Below, in pieces: positions 24,535 to 35,235 of a stretch of 64,000 bases of DNA. Location of the stretch: assembly GCF_041146795.1 (NCBI RefSeq), contig NC_135176.1, forward strand, positions 12,275,286-12,339,285. Direction: 5' to 3'. Position 1 is the stretch's first letter. Every line of letters begins with the position of its first letter. A model generated the notes under the pieces. That model made no database searches. It was given only the letters and a program-made list of their open reading frames with translations, and had not been told where the DNA came from. The position numbers and the translations under genes are program-made. The DNA is from Maylandia zebra. Its lineage: Eukaryota; Chordata; Actinopteri; Cichliformes; Cichlidae.

Positions 24535-24718
24535 ATATATATACACAGACACACACACACATATCAATATCTATATATATACATATATAGATATTGATAT
24601 TGATATCTATCAGAAAAACACAAACACCCTCAGACTCTTGTAAACTAGTGTAACATGGGCTTACCTCGGAGGAGTAGTGAGTAGTGGTGTAGTGCCACTC
24701 GCAGCAAGATAATTTCAT
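22546..24718 (-). CDS. m17: IL-6/LIF/CNTF-family four-helix cytokine (teleost M17-like)
   Basis: Five minus-strand exons join in phase 0 throughout: 24665-24718, 23534-23692, 23333-23434, 22851-23042 and 22546-22737. They give 232 residues, or 214 from the methionine that opens exon 2. Exon 2 starts with a secretory signal (MAVWKALFLLFCILDC), then LPVAQTNSLYLNCF and helix A. Exon 3 ends with an N-glycosylation site (NLT). Exon 4 is amphipathic and charged (helices B/C, WDMKTYWNMLEWKRIQLENE). Exon 5 ends with a D helix, GYIILRDLDLYLTKLARDF, typical of the LIF/CNTF/CLC group that signals through gp130-type receptors. Fish M17 is the closest remembered match. LIF, CNTF, CLCF1 or IL-11 relatives cannot be excluded because the family diverges fast. 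The 3' UTR carries AU-rich motifs. Cytokine fold and family are likely; the symbol is tentative. Confidence 0.74.
24399..24611. repeat. Compound palindromic microsatellite (TA/CA/TG/TA)
   Basis: The order is TA repeats, a CA run (about 24429-24457), a TA core with atatatatatat, a TG run (about 24474-24524), then more TA, CA and a gatattgatat segment. The CA and TG arms are complementary, so the block can fold on itself. Long open frames across it are pure dinucleotide translations (His-Thr / Val-Cys) and are not genes. It sits in intron 1 of the cytokine gene. Confidence 0.9.
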
Positions 24719-24734
24719 GCTTTACTGGCACTCA

Positions 24735-24755
24735 CAAACACTATATATTCTCATG
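24735..24755 (-). promoter_or_regulatory. m17: TATA-like box upstream of the cytokine gene
   Basis: On the minus strand the string AATATATAGTG lies about 20-30 bases upstream of the exon-1 ATG at 24718. If it is a true TATA box, transcription would begin close to or at that ATG, which would favour initiation at the exon-2 methionine (23692) instead. Evidence is limited to the motif. Confidence 0.35.
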
Positions 24756-24920
24756 TTCTTGCTTTCGGTTTCACACGGTGTCTGGACTTTTTTGTTTTTT
24801 TTTTCCTCTCTCTGCCGTCTCGCTCTCTCTCTCACTAAGCATCTTGTGGTGACTGTATGATTCAGAAAAAGTCATTCACTGTGAAACTAAAATAGGACTG
24901 CCGTCTTTATTTTTTGCTAT

Positions 24921-24954
24921 CCCCCCCCCCCCCCCCCCCCCCACACACACACAC
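24921..24954. repeat. C22 homopolymer followed by CA repeat
   Basis: An uninterrupted run of 22 C is followed by six CA units. Comparable runs are C20 at 31491-31510, (GT)n plus G23 at 32386-32436, C14-T13 at 37824-37850 and G13 at 44344-44356. Lengths of such runs are error-prone in sequencing. Confidence 0.9.
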
Positions 24955-25438
24955 TTGTAATCATCATGCTTGTAAACTGCTTTTCTTTTGTGTCTTTCTA
25001 TTTCTATACTCTATACTCACAAATCTGTCCATTTTTAGGTCATTTAAACATGGACGAATTGATAAGACAGAAAAGAAAAGGAAGCATGAGAATAAGCATC
25101 TACTTTTAAAAAAATCATCTGTTTGAGCTGTAACTGCCACTCTGGCAAGTTGACCGCAATGCTCAGTGTTTAGTTTACACAATAAATAAAAACATAACTT
25201 TCTTAATTCCTGAAATGTCCAGTAATTTACTGGGGAAAGGTGGAAAAACACTTCATCAACATCAAACACTTTTTGACTGTGCATCTTTAGGGAATATTTC
25301 AGTCTCATGATGTGGACAAGTTACAACAAGCAGTTTCACTGAATGTCAGGGAAACAAGATGGAAAAAAAGACCAATTTTAAAAAAAACACCCATGATGTC
25401 ATCAATTGCATCACTTGAAAGCTATACACAGATTATAA

Positions 25439-25506
25439 TTAAAGACTTCTGGATCTTTTTTTCGTTTTACATATATATAACGAAAAAAAGATCCAGAATT
25501 CTTTAA
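25439..25506. repeat. Long near-perfect hairpin, 28-bp arms
   Basis: The left arm 25439-25466 (ttaaagacttctggatct then tttttcgtt) and the right arm 25479-25506 are reverse complements with a single mismatch, around a 12-base AT-rich loop. The flanks show no continuation of the repeat. It may be the collapsed core of a small inverted-repeat transposon or a stable RNA fold if transcribed. Confidence 0.85.
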
Positions 25507-28500
25507 TAGTAATATATATGTATTTATATATATCTTTGAATGATGTTATCCTAAATCCTTTTGAGTCCTTCTTCTTGTATCCTCCTTAAAGGTACCTGTT
25601 TTGATATCAGCATTCCCTTATAAGAATAAAAAAAAAACACAGTTTAAATAAATAAAATTAAATAATTAGGAATTCATGATATTTTACTGAAATTTGTGCT
25701 GCCTGGTTTGAGGTATTTTGCAGCTTTCAGGTAGGTTCAGGTCTCTTCAAGTAAAAATCAAAATCATTCAAGTTCTATTCCAGAAAATTGCTTAACTGTA
25801 AAGGGGTTGATAATGATTTTGAGGTAAATTCCCAACCAGACATGAATTCAGTGCCTTCAGTACTGGAAGTCACCTGAGATTAAAAGAAAAGAAAGCCGGA
25901 GCAGTAATCTGTTATCATGTTGAAATTTGATCCGTCGTTATTGGACCAAATATAGTTTTGCACGGTACGATGCCATGGAAAGTGCATCTGATTGTTTTTT
26001 GTTTGTGTTTTTTAGTGCGGAAAATACATGCCTGCTGAATTTTTACATTTGACGCAACTTAAATCAATTTCTGACTGTTTGGTACAAATCACAGCATTTT
26101 TTAAAATCACAGATTTAAATAATTCTCACATGATTATTATTTTGGTTTATTTTTGTGCAGAATTCATTGACTATATAAAAACATGTTCCTAGAGTCATTT
26201 CACAGTAACCCAGTGTGCCAGTTGAAACTGTGTAAGACAAACTTCAACAGGTAATGCTACATGAGACCCATCACAATATATTTAGTTCATGTGTAAATAA
26301 TGTTCTACATAAATATTACATTTAGTTTTTTAATATTAGATTTTAATGAGTTAGCTTAGACCTGTTTTTCATTTGTCTTGCTGCCTAATTTCCTAACTTC
26401 AGCCAGTAAATTTCAGTACAGAAGCAAGTTTTATCTTGTGACAGAGCAATGTGTCTTCTCTAACAGTTTACCTTTGCTTTTGTGTTGTTTTACTCTGTGT
26501 AAAATTGATCTTTCAGACAGTGGAGGAAACTCAAATGGGCAGCTTTACTAACAACCAAGCTTAAGCTAAATAAAATGCATTTTCAGAACAACTCTGAAGA
26601 GGAACATAAAGATATTCTGTAAGATCTTAAATTAGGTTTGGGTATTCACACAGTGTTTTTTAGACAAATTTCCAGAGTCGGTATGTTTTTGTGAAATTTC
26701 TGATATGCATTTGGTTTCAAACTATGAAAAATTCTTATCCCTAGAAATTTTATTGACAGGAGGTTTCACCCTACCTCTTTGTTGTGTGACAGTTTCACTT
26801 TGGCATTTAAGTTATGGTTTCAGTGAATTCGCTTGTTGAAGCCACAGGTTGTTTTTATCTAGACAGTCATAATAATTCTGTTTTTGGTCTGTGCTTTTTT
26901 ACTAGCTGCTGGTTATTAATCTGTTATTAACTTGCTGTAACCAAATGTGACTGGCTTTCTCCTGTGCGGCCTTTTTAGACTCCACTGATGACGCTTCTAG
27001 CACAAGTACAGGACTGTGTTTCTCACCTGTCTGACAGAGTTCATAGAAACAACTGGGACACTTTGTTGGCAGAAAGAAGAACAAGAGCCAGCTGCACACT
27101 TTGTAGTCTTGAAAACAACACGTTTCTGACCTGACTTTTACAGCGATACAGCAGAAACACCCCAGGATTTCTATTTAGCTTGGATTACTTGTATATAACA
27201 AAAACGGGGTACGAATGTTTTCGTGGGGTCAGGTTAATTCACTTCTAACGCTCCAGCCTTTCATGCACCTTCATGGTGGGGATTTTGAAATTTGTACTTT
27301 GTACTGTGAAATTATGCATTTATACTTGGCTGGTTTTCTTTTTCTGCATCTACTGTTGTTGTTTTTTATAAAGCAAAGATTACAATAAATCAAATTACAC
27401 ATTATGTTTTTTCACTGAGTCTTGTTAAACATACAGTATAAAGATTTAAAATGTTGGATACTTAGGATTCTTTTAATTTGGAAATGCTAGAGAGACGTCA
27501 GGTTATCCTACATTTATTTAAAGTATCTGCTGTTACATAAAAACATTTCACACAGTCAGACTGGATATGCTAAACGTCTATATCAGTGTTGGTTTGTTTA
27601 ACTCCAGAACAATCTCTAAAGTTTCTTTGAACTGCGCAAACAAATGAGGGCTAGGTAAAACTATTTAACTCTTCACATAGTTATTCTGATTCTGGTTTAC
27701 AGTTTTTCACTTGTCATTTCGAACTAGGGTACTACTTCCTTGCCCTTAATCTCGGAATTCAGGTGTTTTCAGTCGTATTGCCATGGGTATAAGATGAAGC
27801 ATTAAGCCATGCAGTCTGCCTTCACAAACATTTGTGAAAGAATAAGTCTTTCTAAAGAATTCACAGAATTTCAGTGTGATACTGTAACAGGATGCCGCTG
27901 TTGCAACAAGTCATGTTGTGAAATTTCTTCCCTCAGACATATCCCATGATGTAAGCAGTAAGTGGTAATATTGTGAAGCTGAACTACAGGAACTCAGGCA
28001 CATAGCAGACCACATAAAGTTAGAGTCACATATAACGAGAGAGGAGTCGCCAAGTGCAAGGCGCGTAGTACAAAAGTCACCAACATTGTGCTAAATGAAT
28101 AAAAATAAATGAGTTTCAAACCTCATCTGCTATTAACATCAGCACAGTAACTGTGCACTGGGAGCTTCAAGGCCATGGAAACCCTTCCTTCTGTGTGACA
28201 ACTGGGTGGCTCGGTGCTTTTGCCCATGCAGTTTAAGTTGTAAAAACATTAATATTATAACTTTTTATAAGCATTATTTAATTATATAATTCTTTTAAAA
28301 TCACACAAAGTACTTCATTAGCTTAACATGATAGCATTTTGCAAAGGCTGATAGTTCAGTCAGTGCAGAGACATTGATCTATGAGCTCTGTTTTTAGTTT
28401 CTGTAAGTACTCCCTCCAAAGCACATCGGACAAGCTGAAGGCTTTTCAGAATTTTATTAAATCAAAGTAATAATAAAGAAGTATGGTAACAGTGTGCACT

Positions 28501-29589
28501 GGAAGTAACAAATTTGTGGATTTTTTTTTTCAATATCACCAAACGTGGTAACTTAATTTGTATCCGAATTTAGATGCAGGAAATTAAAGGGGTTTCAGGT
28601 CCATTTGTCTTTTAGACACTCTAACTGAGCATAAATGGGTTTCATCCATGTTGCAATGGAAATGTACTTTCAATATTTCCTTTGAGCCTCTAAATGATGG
28701 AGAGTATCAACCCAATGCTGTAACCCTGGCCTTTTTATATCAATTGATGTCTTCAAGGTAAGTTAGTGTTAAGGGTTGATGATAGATTTCGGCCTTTTTG
28801 CAATATCCTCCTGAGAACCGTGGAAAAAACTGCACCTTTTTGTGATTTCCTTCCTCTCTGGAGCTAATCAAACACACGAGAAATCAATGGAAAGCCCAGG
28901 ATGTCCTCTATTTCGTACATCAAGACTTAGTAAGGTACCTCAAATGAGTCAAACGATATAGATCAAAAACAAATGTCCATTATAGAAGACATAGGAAATA
29001 AGGCTGGTTCTCAGGAGAATATAATGTCACTGTGGTGGAGCGTGGACTGCGGTGCCGTGCGCACGCACGTGCATGGCATCCGCAATCATGCCCACTGTGT
29101 TAAAACACGGGGAATAAGGGTTGGGGAAGATGTGTGGAATGTGGTGTGATGGCTCTCAGTAACAACCTCTGGACCCACCGTGTCTCAATCACACCACAGT
29201 CACTACATAAAGAGACTATTGAAAATTCATAGGGACATGTACACTGCAAGCTTATAAAACCTACAAGACAATAAAGTGGTCTGATTTTGATGCCGGTCAT
29301 AAAAATCTTACTTCTCTATGAAAAAGAAAATGCTGAGCTCTTTGTGAACTGTCATGTGGTCAGTGGGGAGGGAAGGGGTGAAGTCGGAAAAGGGCTTCCC
29401 TCATTTTCATTACCTGTTTTCGCTTATTTTCTTGAAACAGTAATGTTAAATCCCCCACGTTTTGTACAATTTACTCTCAGCTTATTTGTGTTTCATGCAA
29501 TTGTGGTTTTGAGCATCCTTTTAGTTTTGCTATGAATTTCTTCCAGTTTTTCAACTTTTTCTATAAACAGCAAACCCAGATTTCGGCTT
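25507..29589. other. Gene-poor intergenic DNA with duplicated segments and one MITE-like inverted repeat
   Basis: No convincing exon is seen. Segment 26950-27240 is the first copy of a block repeated at 32150-32365. Segment 29307-29600 is the first copy of a block repeated at 31388-31720. Arms at 28803-28819 and 29006-29022 form a 17-bp inverted repeat with one mismatch, bounding about 220 bp. The rest is AT-rich and unrecognised. Confidence 0.5.
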
Positions 29590-30190
29590 ATTGTAAACAC
29601 ATACAGTCACGAGAAAAAGAAGTCTGTCACAGGACTCTGTTTTGTGAAAACTAAGCACATGAACATGAAGTTTGCAGGCATTTCTTCAGTGCACAGCTAT
29701 GTTAAGGTCCCACGGCAGCATTTCAATCTGCTTGAGGTCTGGACTTTGACTGGACCACTGCTACACCTAAATTCTTTTCTTCTTCGGTCATTTTGTTATA
29801 AATTTGCTAGTGTGCTTGGGTTCACAGCCTCAAGTTTGACTCTAGAATACTCAGAGGAGTCCTGTAACTGCAAAACAAGCCCAAATCATCACCCCTCAAC
29901 CACCGTGCTTGACAGTTGCTGCAAGTTCTTTCCACTGGTGCGCTTTGTATTATGGTCAGACATCTGCACATCTGCACCAAGGGACATTGTTCCTCAACTC
30001 CTGTGGTTTGTTCAGCCTTTTTCTAATTGTACTGCCATGAACGTTAATATTTAACATTCTAACTGAGGCCTGTAGAGGTGTAGCTCTTGGGTTTTTTGCA
30101 GTTTCACCGAGCATTCTGTGGCTTGGGGTGAATTTGGTAGGATGTCCACGCCTGGGATTGTGGCATTGAATGCTCCAACTTCTGCTTTTG
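29590..30190 (-). mobile_element. Tc1-like transposase remnant
   Basis: Minus-strand translation in shifting frames gives typical fish Tc1 transposase fragments: a PRRGHPTKFTP-like segment with MLGETAKNPRATPLQASV (about 30,150-30,060), then TIRKRLNK, further on SSTVVEG-FGLVLQLQDSSEYSRVKLEAVNPSTLANL, and finally GPVKVQTSSRLKCCRGTLT. Multiple stops and frameshifts show that the copy is long dead. No TIR pair was located, and part of the centre is deleted. Confidence 0.68.
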
Positions 30191-30749
30191 CACAGGCACT
30201 CACGCTTGCTTGTTTAGATTTAAGACATGCTTGTAATTCAGTAACTGGATAAACTTGCTCCATCTGCTTATCAACAGAAATGTGTGTGTAATATGTTGAA
30301 AAAGCAGGTGTATAATGCAAAGTATTAACACCAGAGCGAGGATTTGGTGTAGAGGGTTGATTTAAAATAAATATGGATCTGACTAAAGAAGAAGAAAACA
30401 AAACTAAGAACTTTCAATTTGAAAATGTTGTTTGTGTGTGTTTGTTTGTTTGTTTGTGGGTGTGTGTGTCTGAGAGATTGAGAGAGCGAAAGAGAATGGT
30501 GCACTGACAGCAAATAATCCACTTGTTTACCATCGGAGTACATGCCTGTATCAATCACTGAAAAATATTTTTACTTAAACATAAAAATGGAAACTTTCAG
30601 ATCTGCATCACACAAAAAAGACATTGTCAATCATATATATTTCACTTCTGTAATATTCTGAATATTTATAACTGAGCCATTTGTATATATTAAAGCTATT
30701 TCTTATATATTGTAAACTTTGTAATATATTGTGTTATTTAATGTATTTC

Positions 30750-30830
30750 AGTCTATTGCTGTTATTGTCTTAGAGCCACTGTAACCACATAGTTTCCTTT
30801 GTGATTAATAAAGTATTCTGATTATGATTA
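30750..30830 (+). repeat. 3' tail of a non-LTR retroposon
   Basis: The string gattaataaagtattctgattatgatta has the shape of a fish retroposon end, an AATAAAGTA signal followed by short CTGATTATGATT repeats. The body upstream is AT-rich and not recognisable, so the 5' limit is unknown. Confidence 0.45.
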
Positions 30831-31387
30831 TTTTATATTTACTATTTTTAAACACATGTCTTGATCAGTAGAGTCATTTCATGATATCATTTCCCGGCTA
30901 TTTTAAATTCAGCTTCTATTATTACACATCTGTGAACTATTTCCAAATTACAGTGTCATAAAAACATGATTCGTTTAGCCGTGTGGGTATAATTAAGACT
31001 TTCTTTGGAAGACCAGTAAAATATAGTCAGGTGTTTATCTGTCTGCAGAGAACTCTAATATATTTTAGTTTTTCTCTGCTGCAGTAAGTGACATAATATT
31101 TTGTATTATTAATTTTTTGTTGTTGTTGTTGTTGTTGTTGCTCAGTTTTGCTTTAAGGAGTTCTTGGACCTTGTTGAGATTGTATGTGTTTGTTTTCCAG
31201 CCTTCGGGTCTTATTTTGCCCAAGTGCGATCTAGCAGGACAAGATGGGATTCATTCTGGCTTCAGTGTCTCCTGATGATTGTCTGCAGAAAGAGGAAACT
31301 TCTGCAGACAAGGTCAGGACAGCCTTAAACACTAAGAGCTAAACTGCAAGACAAAAAGTGCCCAGTTTGTGAGGCAGGTCATTAATA

Positions 31388-32399
31388 AGCTTACTTCCTC
31401 TATGAAAAAGAAAGTGCTGAGCCTGTCATGAACTGTGAACAGAAGGGGAAGCAGTGCATTGAGAAAAGGGCTTCCCTCATTTTCCATTAACCCCCCCCCC
31501 CCCCCCCCCCGCTATAGTTCCTTCAAACAGTGATGTTAAATTTCCCATGTGATTCCCGCAGTTTACTCTCAATCTATTTTAAGTCTGAGTTGAACCTAGT
31601 TGTTTGTAATGTTTGTGGTATAAAGCATCCTTTTAGTTTTGTTATTCATTTCCTTTCTATTTTGAAAGAGAAACAGCAAACTGCTTAGCTGAAATCCAGA
31701 TATGTAGTTTATCGTAAATCAGTCTTCTGAGACAAGTAGGTGTTTTCATAAATTATATTTGAAATGGAATTTGAAAGTAACAGTAATAAAAAAATAATGA
31801 AGGAAGGAAAAATGAAATGCACAGAATACACATTTATTGCCAGTGTTCTGGTTTTTTAGTTCTTACCAAAAGTCGAGTCAGTTGAAAATATAAAAACTAC
31901 ATTCAATGATTTCTTTTCACGCAAAACTGAAATGAGAGTAGAAGAGAATTCATTCATCTGGGTTCATATTAAAAAGAAATCTGAAAATCTCAATGCAAAT
32001 AAAATGAGCTGAAAATCATATAAACAAACATTACGGAGCTTTTAGTGATTACTTGTTAAAAGTAATCACCAAACATACCACTACATCATAAATACTTCAA
32101 TGCAAGTATGCCAGTATTTTATATGCACTGATTCATATTTTCAAAAGCCTGTTATTGATGCATGTTTCTCACCTGTTTGACAGAGTGCACACGATGTTAG
32201 CATGAAAACACACATACACACACAATTTTGATGGCAAGTAGAACAACAGACAGCTGCACACACTGAAACTGTGAAAACAACACGTTTCTGCCCTGACTTT
32301 TGCAGTTGATCCAGTATACACACCCCAGGATTTCTATTTAGCTTGGATCACTTGTATAAAGATAAGGGTAAGAGTGTTTTTTTGGTGGTGGTGGTGTGT

Positions 32400-32430
<31 letters not shown>

Positions 32431-32510
32431 GGGGGGTCAGTCATCACAGTCACACATTTAGTACTTTTTTGTAAAATTGTACATACACCAGGCTGCTTTT
32501 TTCCCTCCTT
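31388..32510. repeat. Second copy of the duplicated block (shared with 26950-27240 and 29307-29600)
   Basis: 31388-31720 matches 29307-29600 in the same orientation: shared tatgaaaaagaaa, agggcttccctcatttt, cagt-atgttaaat and gcatccttttagttttg strings. 32150-32365 matches 26990-27210 in the same orientation: shared tctcacctgt-tgacagag, acaacacgtttctg, and ccccaggatttctatttagc. Identity is well below complete, with insertions such as the C20 tract, so the duplication is old. No protein-coding content was confirmed. Confidence 0.75.
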
Positions 32511-32734
32511 TGTCTGTGTCTCATGTGGAAGTTCAAAGGTTACCATGACTCAAATCTAAAAAAACATGATCTTTTTATTCATTACTGGTCGTACAGAAGC
32601 AAGGCCTCATCAGTTGTCCTTTCTCCATGAACGCCATGACTTCAAGTTAAAGAAGCAGGAGTCCTTGTCCCTACAGTCAAATATGGCAGATGAGTGCTTT
32701 GACATCAAAAATATTTAAATATCAATTAAAATGC

Positions 32735-33050
32735 AGCACAGTGCTTAGCACTGTTGCCTCACAGCAGGAAGGTCCTGAGTTCCTTTCCATCGGGGTCTTT
32801 CTGTGTGGAGTTTGCATGTTCTCCCCGTGTTTGCGTGGGTTCTCTCCAGGTACTCCGGCTTTCTCCCACAGTCCAAAGACATGCAGTTAGTGGGGATAGG
32901 TTAACTGGTAATCCTAAATTTCCCATAGGTGTGAATGTGAGTGCAAATGGTTGTATGTCTCTGTGACAGACTAACAACCTGCCTCTCACCCTAAAACATC
33001 TGTCATCTCCAATGACCCTGGAAAGGATAAGTGGAAGAGAATGCACAGAT
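32735..33050 (+). mobile_element. LINE (L2-like) 3'-end remnant
   Basis: The string family gcatgttctccccgtgtttgcg, tactccggctttctcccaca and gtccaaagacatgcagttag is a well-known fish dispersed repeat derived from a LINE 3' region. It is followed by the gaatgtgagtg-aaatggttgt part and the final ggaaaggataagtggaaga. It has no intact reading frame. Assignment to L2 rather than another LINE clade is from memory. Confidence 0.6.
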
Positions 33051-33869
33051 GCAATAATTTACATGTAGCTGTCAAACATATGATGAACATGACATAACAA
33101 CACAAACTGTAAAATAAATACTATGATGTGGTTTGATGCTTTGTAGCGGATAAATGCAAAAAAGGAACGTGAAACCAGTTCCAAAAAGGACACAGGCCAT
33201 ATATATAAACAGAAAATGCCATTTTACTGGATATAATCTACTGATAAGTTTGATTTCTTAGCCACCTCCAGCTGTCTTTTTACTTCCTTGGCTTGCCAGC
33301 CATAAGAGAGAGGATGTGCGCTTAAAGGATTCTAACATTGTCTTAAATGTTAGTCAGCTTTCATTAAGGAATAGAGATTCCCTGGTTCAGTTTCAGTTCC
33401 TAACAGACATTGGATGTATAACTAACACATTTCACTTCCAACCCCTCCGTCAATTCACACACAGTCTTAGGCCTACAACCTACAGTCCTACATTCCTCTT
33501 TACCACAACATCACTGTAAACAGGGAGCTGTTATGATACTTAGCATAAAGTCATTTTTCATCTATACTTAACTCTGTTTCCCTGACACAGCCTTGATAAT
33601 CCCCCGTGCATGATTGGTCTTACCCTTTATTTACACATGACACTCTGAAAGGTGCTTTTGAAAGTAGGGGGCCAGCCAGAGACACATTGCATGAAAACAT
33701 CACAGGACAGCTGCACAATCAAAAACGAAAAGTAAAACTCTTCCACTGGGTGCTGACCAGCAGGGACAAGAACTAATGTATTTGGACAGCTTGAAGTCAG
33801 AAGTCCAGGGGGTTATGACCCCGGGTCCTTTTTACGTCAGACTTTTTGTCTCGTGCCAGTTACCAGCCC

Positions 33870-33877
33870 TATAAAAG
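33870..33877 (+). promoter_or_regulatory. TATA box of the ependymin-family gene
   Basis: TATAAAAG lies 110 bases upstream of the start codon at 33980, within ccagccctataaaagcagctg. A start about 30 bases downstream gives a leader of about 80 bases. A single strong TATA box fits a tissue-restricted secreted-protein gene. Confidence 0.75.
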
Positions 33878-33979
33878 CAGCTGTTTGGTTGACCAAGAGC
33901 TAGATGTGCTTCTGGTTGGGGTTTTTGGTTGCTGTTGCCATCTCGAACATTAATTTGTGATTCCCTCCAGACCAGAAAA

Positions 33980-35228
33980 ATGTATGCAGCTCTTACGCTA
34001 TTCTTCTTCATGTGCTTGACCGCCAGCACCCATGCAGATCACCATCAGCCTTGTCGTAAGAGTTTGCAGTTTTACCCTATCCATAAAAATTGAAATTATT
34101 TTTCAGGCATCTTTTAGGATTGCTGCATTTTTTTTAGTTACAACACACAAACTCCAGTCTATGTATTGGATCAAATTATATTTAATGTTTGTTAGTATAT
34201 GAAAGGTCTTAACTATCATACTTTTATCTTTCAGATGCACCCAATATGACAGGATTCATGTCTGTGGTAAGTTTTTAAAAATATATATTATTATTATTTG
34301 TCATTCAGATCAACTCCTGATCCTTGCATTACATTTTAAACTCTTTAATTCTCCCTTGTTGTGTCTCGCCGTATGCTTTCGAATGAAACTAGATGTCAAT
34401 GAAAGGTGAAATGAAAGCATATGGTGCATTCACCTATGATTCAATGGGCAAGAAGCTACGGTTCAGATCAAACGAGAGCAGCGCCACAAACGCTTCACAT
34501 AGTATGGATCTGCTGATGTTTTTCGAAGAGGTAACTGCTTTAAATCTGTAACGCCGACAAGTAAATACATGACTTGAAGTTGTTTAGCAACTTAACATGC
34601 AAGTCTGTCTCTGGCAGGGGACATTCTACGAGATTGAAAGCAAAAACCAGAGCTGTGTGAAAAAAACGCTGCACTGCAGCATGCACCCTCTGGATATTCC
34701 CGATGATGCCACGTTTTCCACTAAAGAACACTCTGGGAGTGCAGCCATCGAAGGGGAGGGATTACAGCTAGACGTATGGACAGGATCGATGCCCGACAAG
34801 AAAGGTAGGGGGTGACGCGCTATAAACAGAGGAGAGAATTCGAGGGACGCTCCTGTATAACTGTGGTGATATTCACTGTATTTGAATGTTTTCTGTTCTC
34901 GTTTTCAGGCCACTATTCCATGTCTGTAACCAAGGGATGTTTGCCTGTGTTCACTTTCTACTTCACTGAGTCCACATCATTCCTTTTCAGGTAAGCTGTG
35001 TTGATTTTTTTCAGCTCTTTTTAACATCTGAGCAATATACTACAGGGATGCAAACAACATACAGTGAATGCCCATAAAGTATCTCTGTCACTTTCTTACA
35101 GGACCATGGAGATTGAAAACGAGATCAAGGACCCCGATCTCCTTGTGGTGCCTTCCTTTTGTATGGGACAGCCTGTGGAGGACACACCTGAAGGGACAGT
35201 AAATGGTTTCCTCAATGAGTTTGTGTAG
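33980..35228 (+). CDS. epd: Ependymin-family secreted glycoprotein
   Basis: Six exons (33980-34055, 34235-34266, 34393-34530, 34618-34804, 34909-34990, 35102-35228) join in frame to 213 residues, the usual ependymin length of about 215. Ependymins are secreted, calcium-binding glycoproteins found in fish cerebrospinal fluid. Residues 1-19 form a signal peptide (MYAALTLFFFMCLTAST). The mature start HHQPCHAPNMTG matches the family's HRQPCHSPPLTSG. Conserved blocks follow: AFTYDSMGKKLRFRSNES, EEGTFYEIESKNQSC, PDDATFSTKE, HYSMSVTKGCLPV and VVPSFCMGQPVED. N-glycosylation sites appear at NMT, NES, NAS and NQS. The sequence is clearly divergent from classical brain ependymin (for example LPVFTFYFTE in place of LPVSGSYYGD). 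It may be a paralogue, so the symbol is approximate. A polyadenylation signal AATAAA lies at 35530-35535. Confidence 0.9.
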
Positions 35229-35235
35229 ATGAAGC

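Noticed and set aside
24308-24718. 136-codon minus-strand open frame across the dinucleotide repeat
   Set aside because: Most of it is translation of CA/TG/TA repeats; only its first 18 codons are a plausible exon (of the cytokine gene).
29287-29535. 82-codon plus-strand open frame with a hydrophobic end
   Set aside because: The homologous copy at 31388-31660 is full of stops and frame changes, so no coding constraint is apparent.
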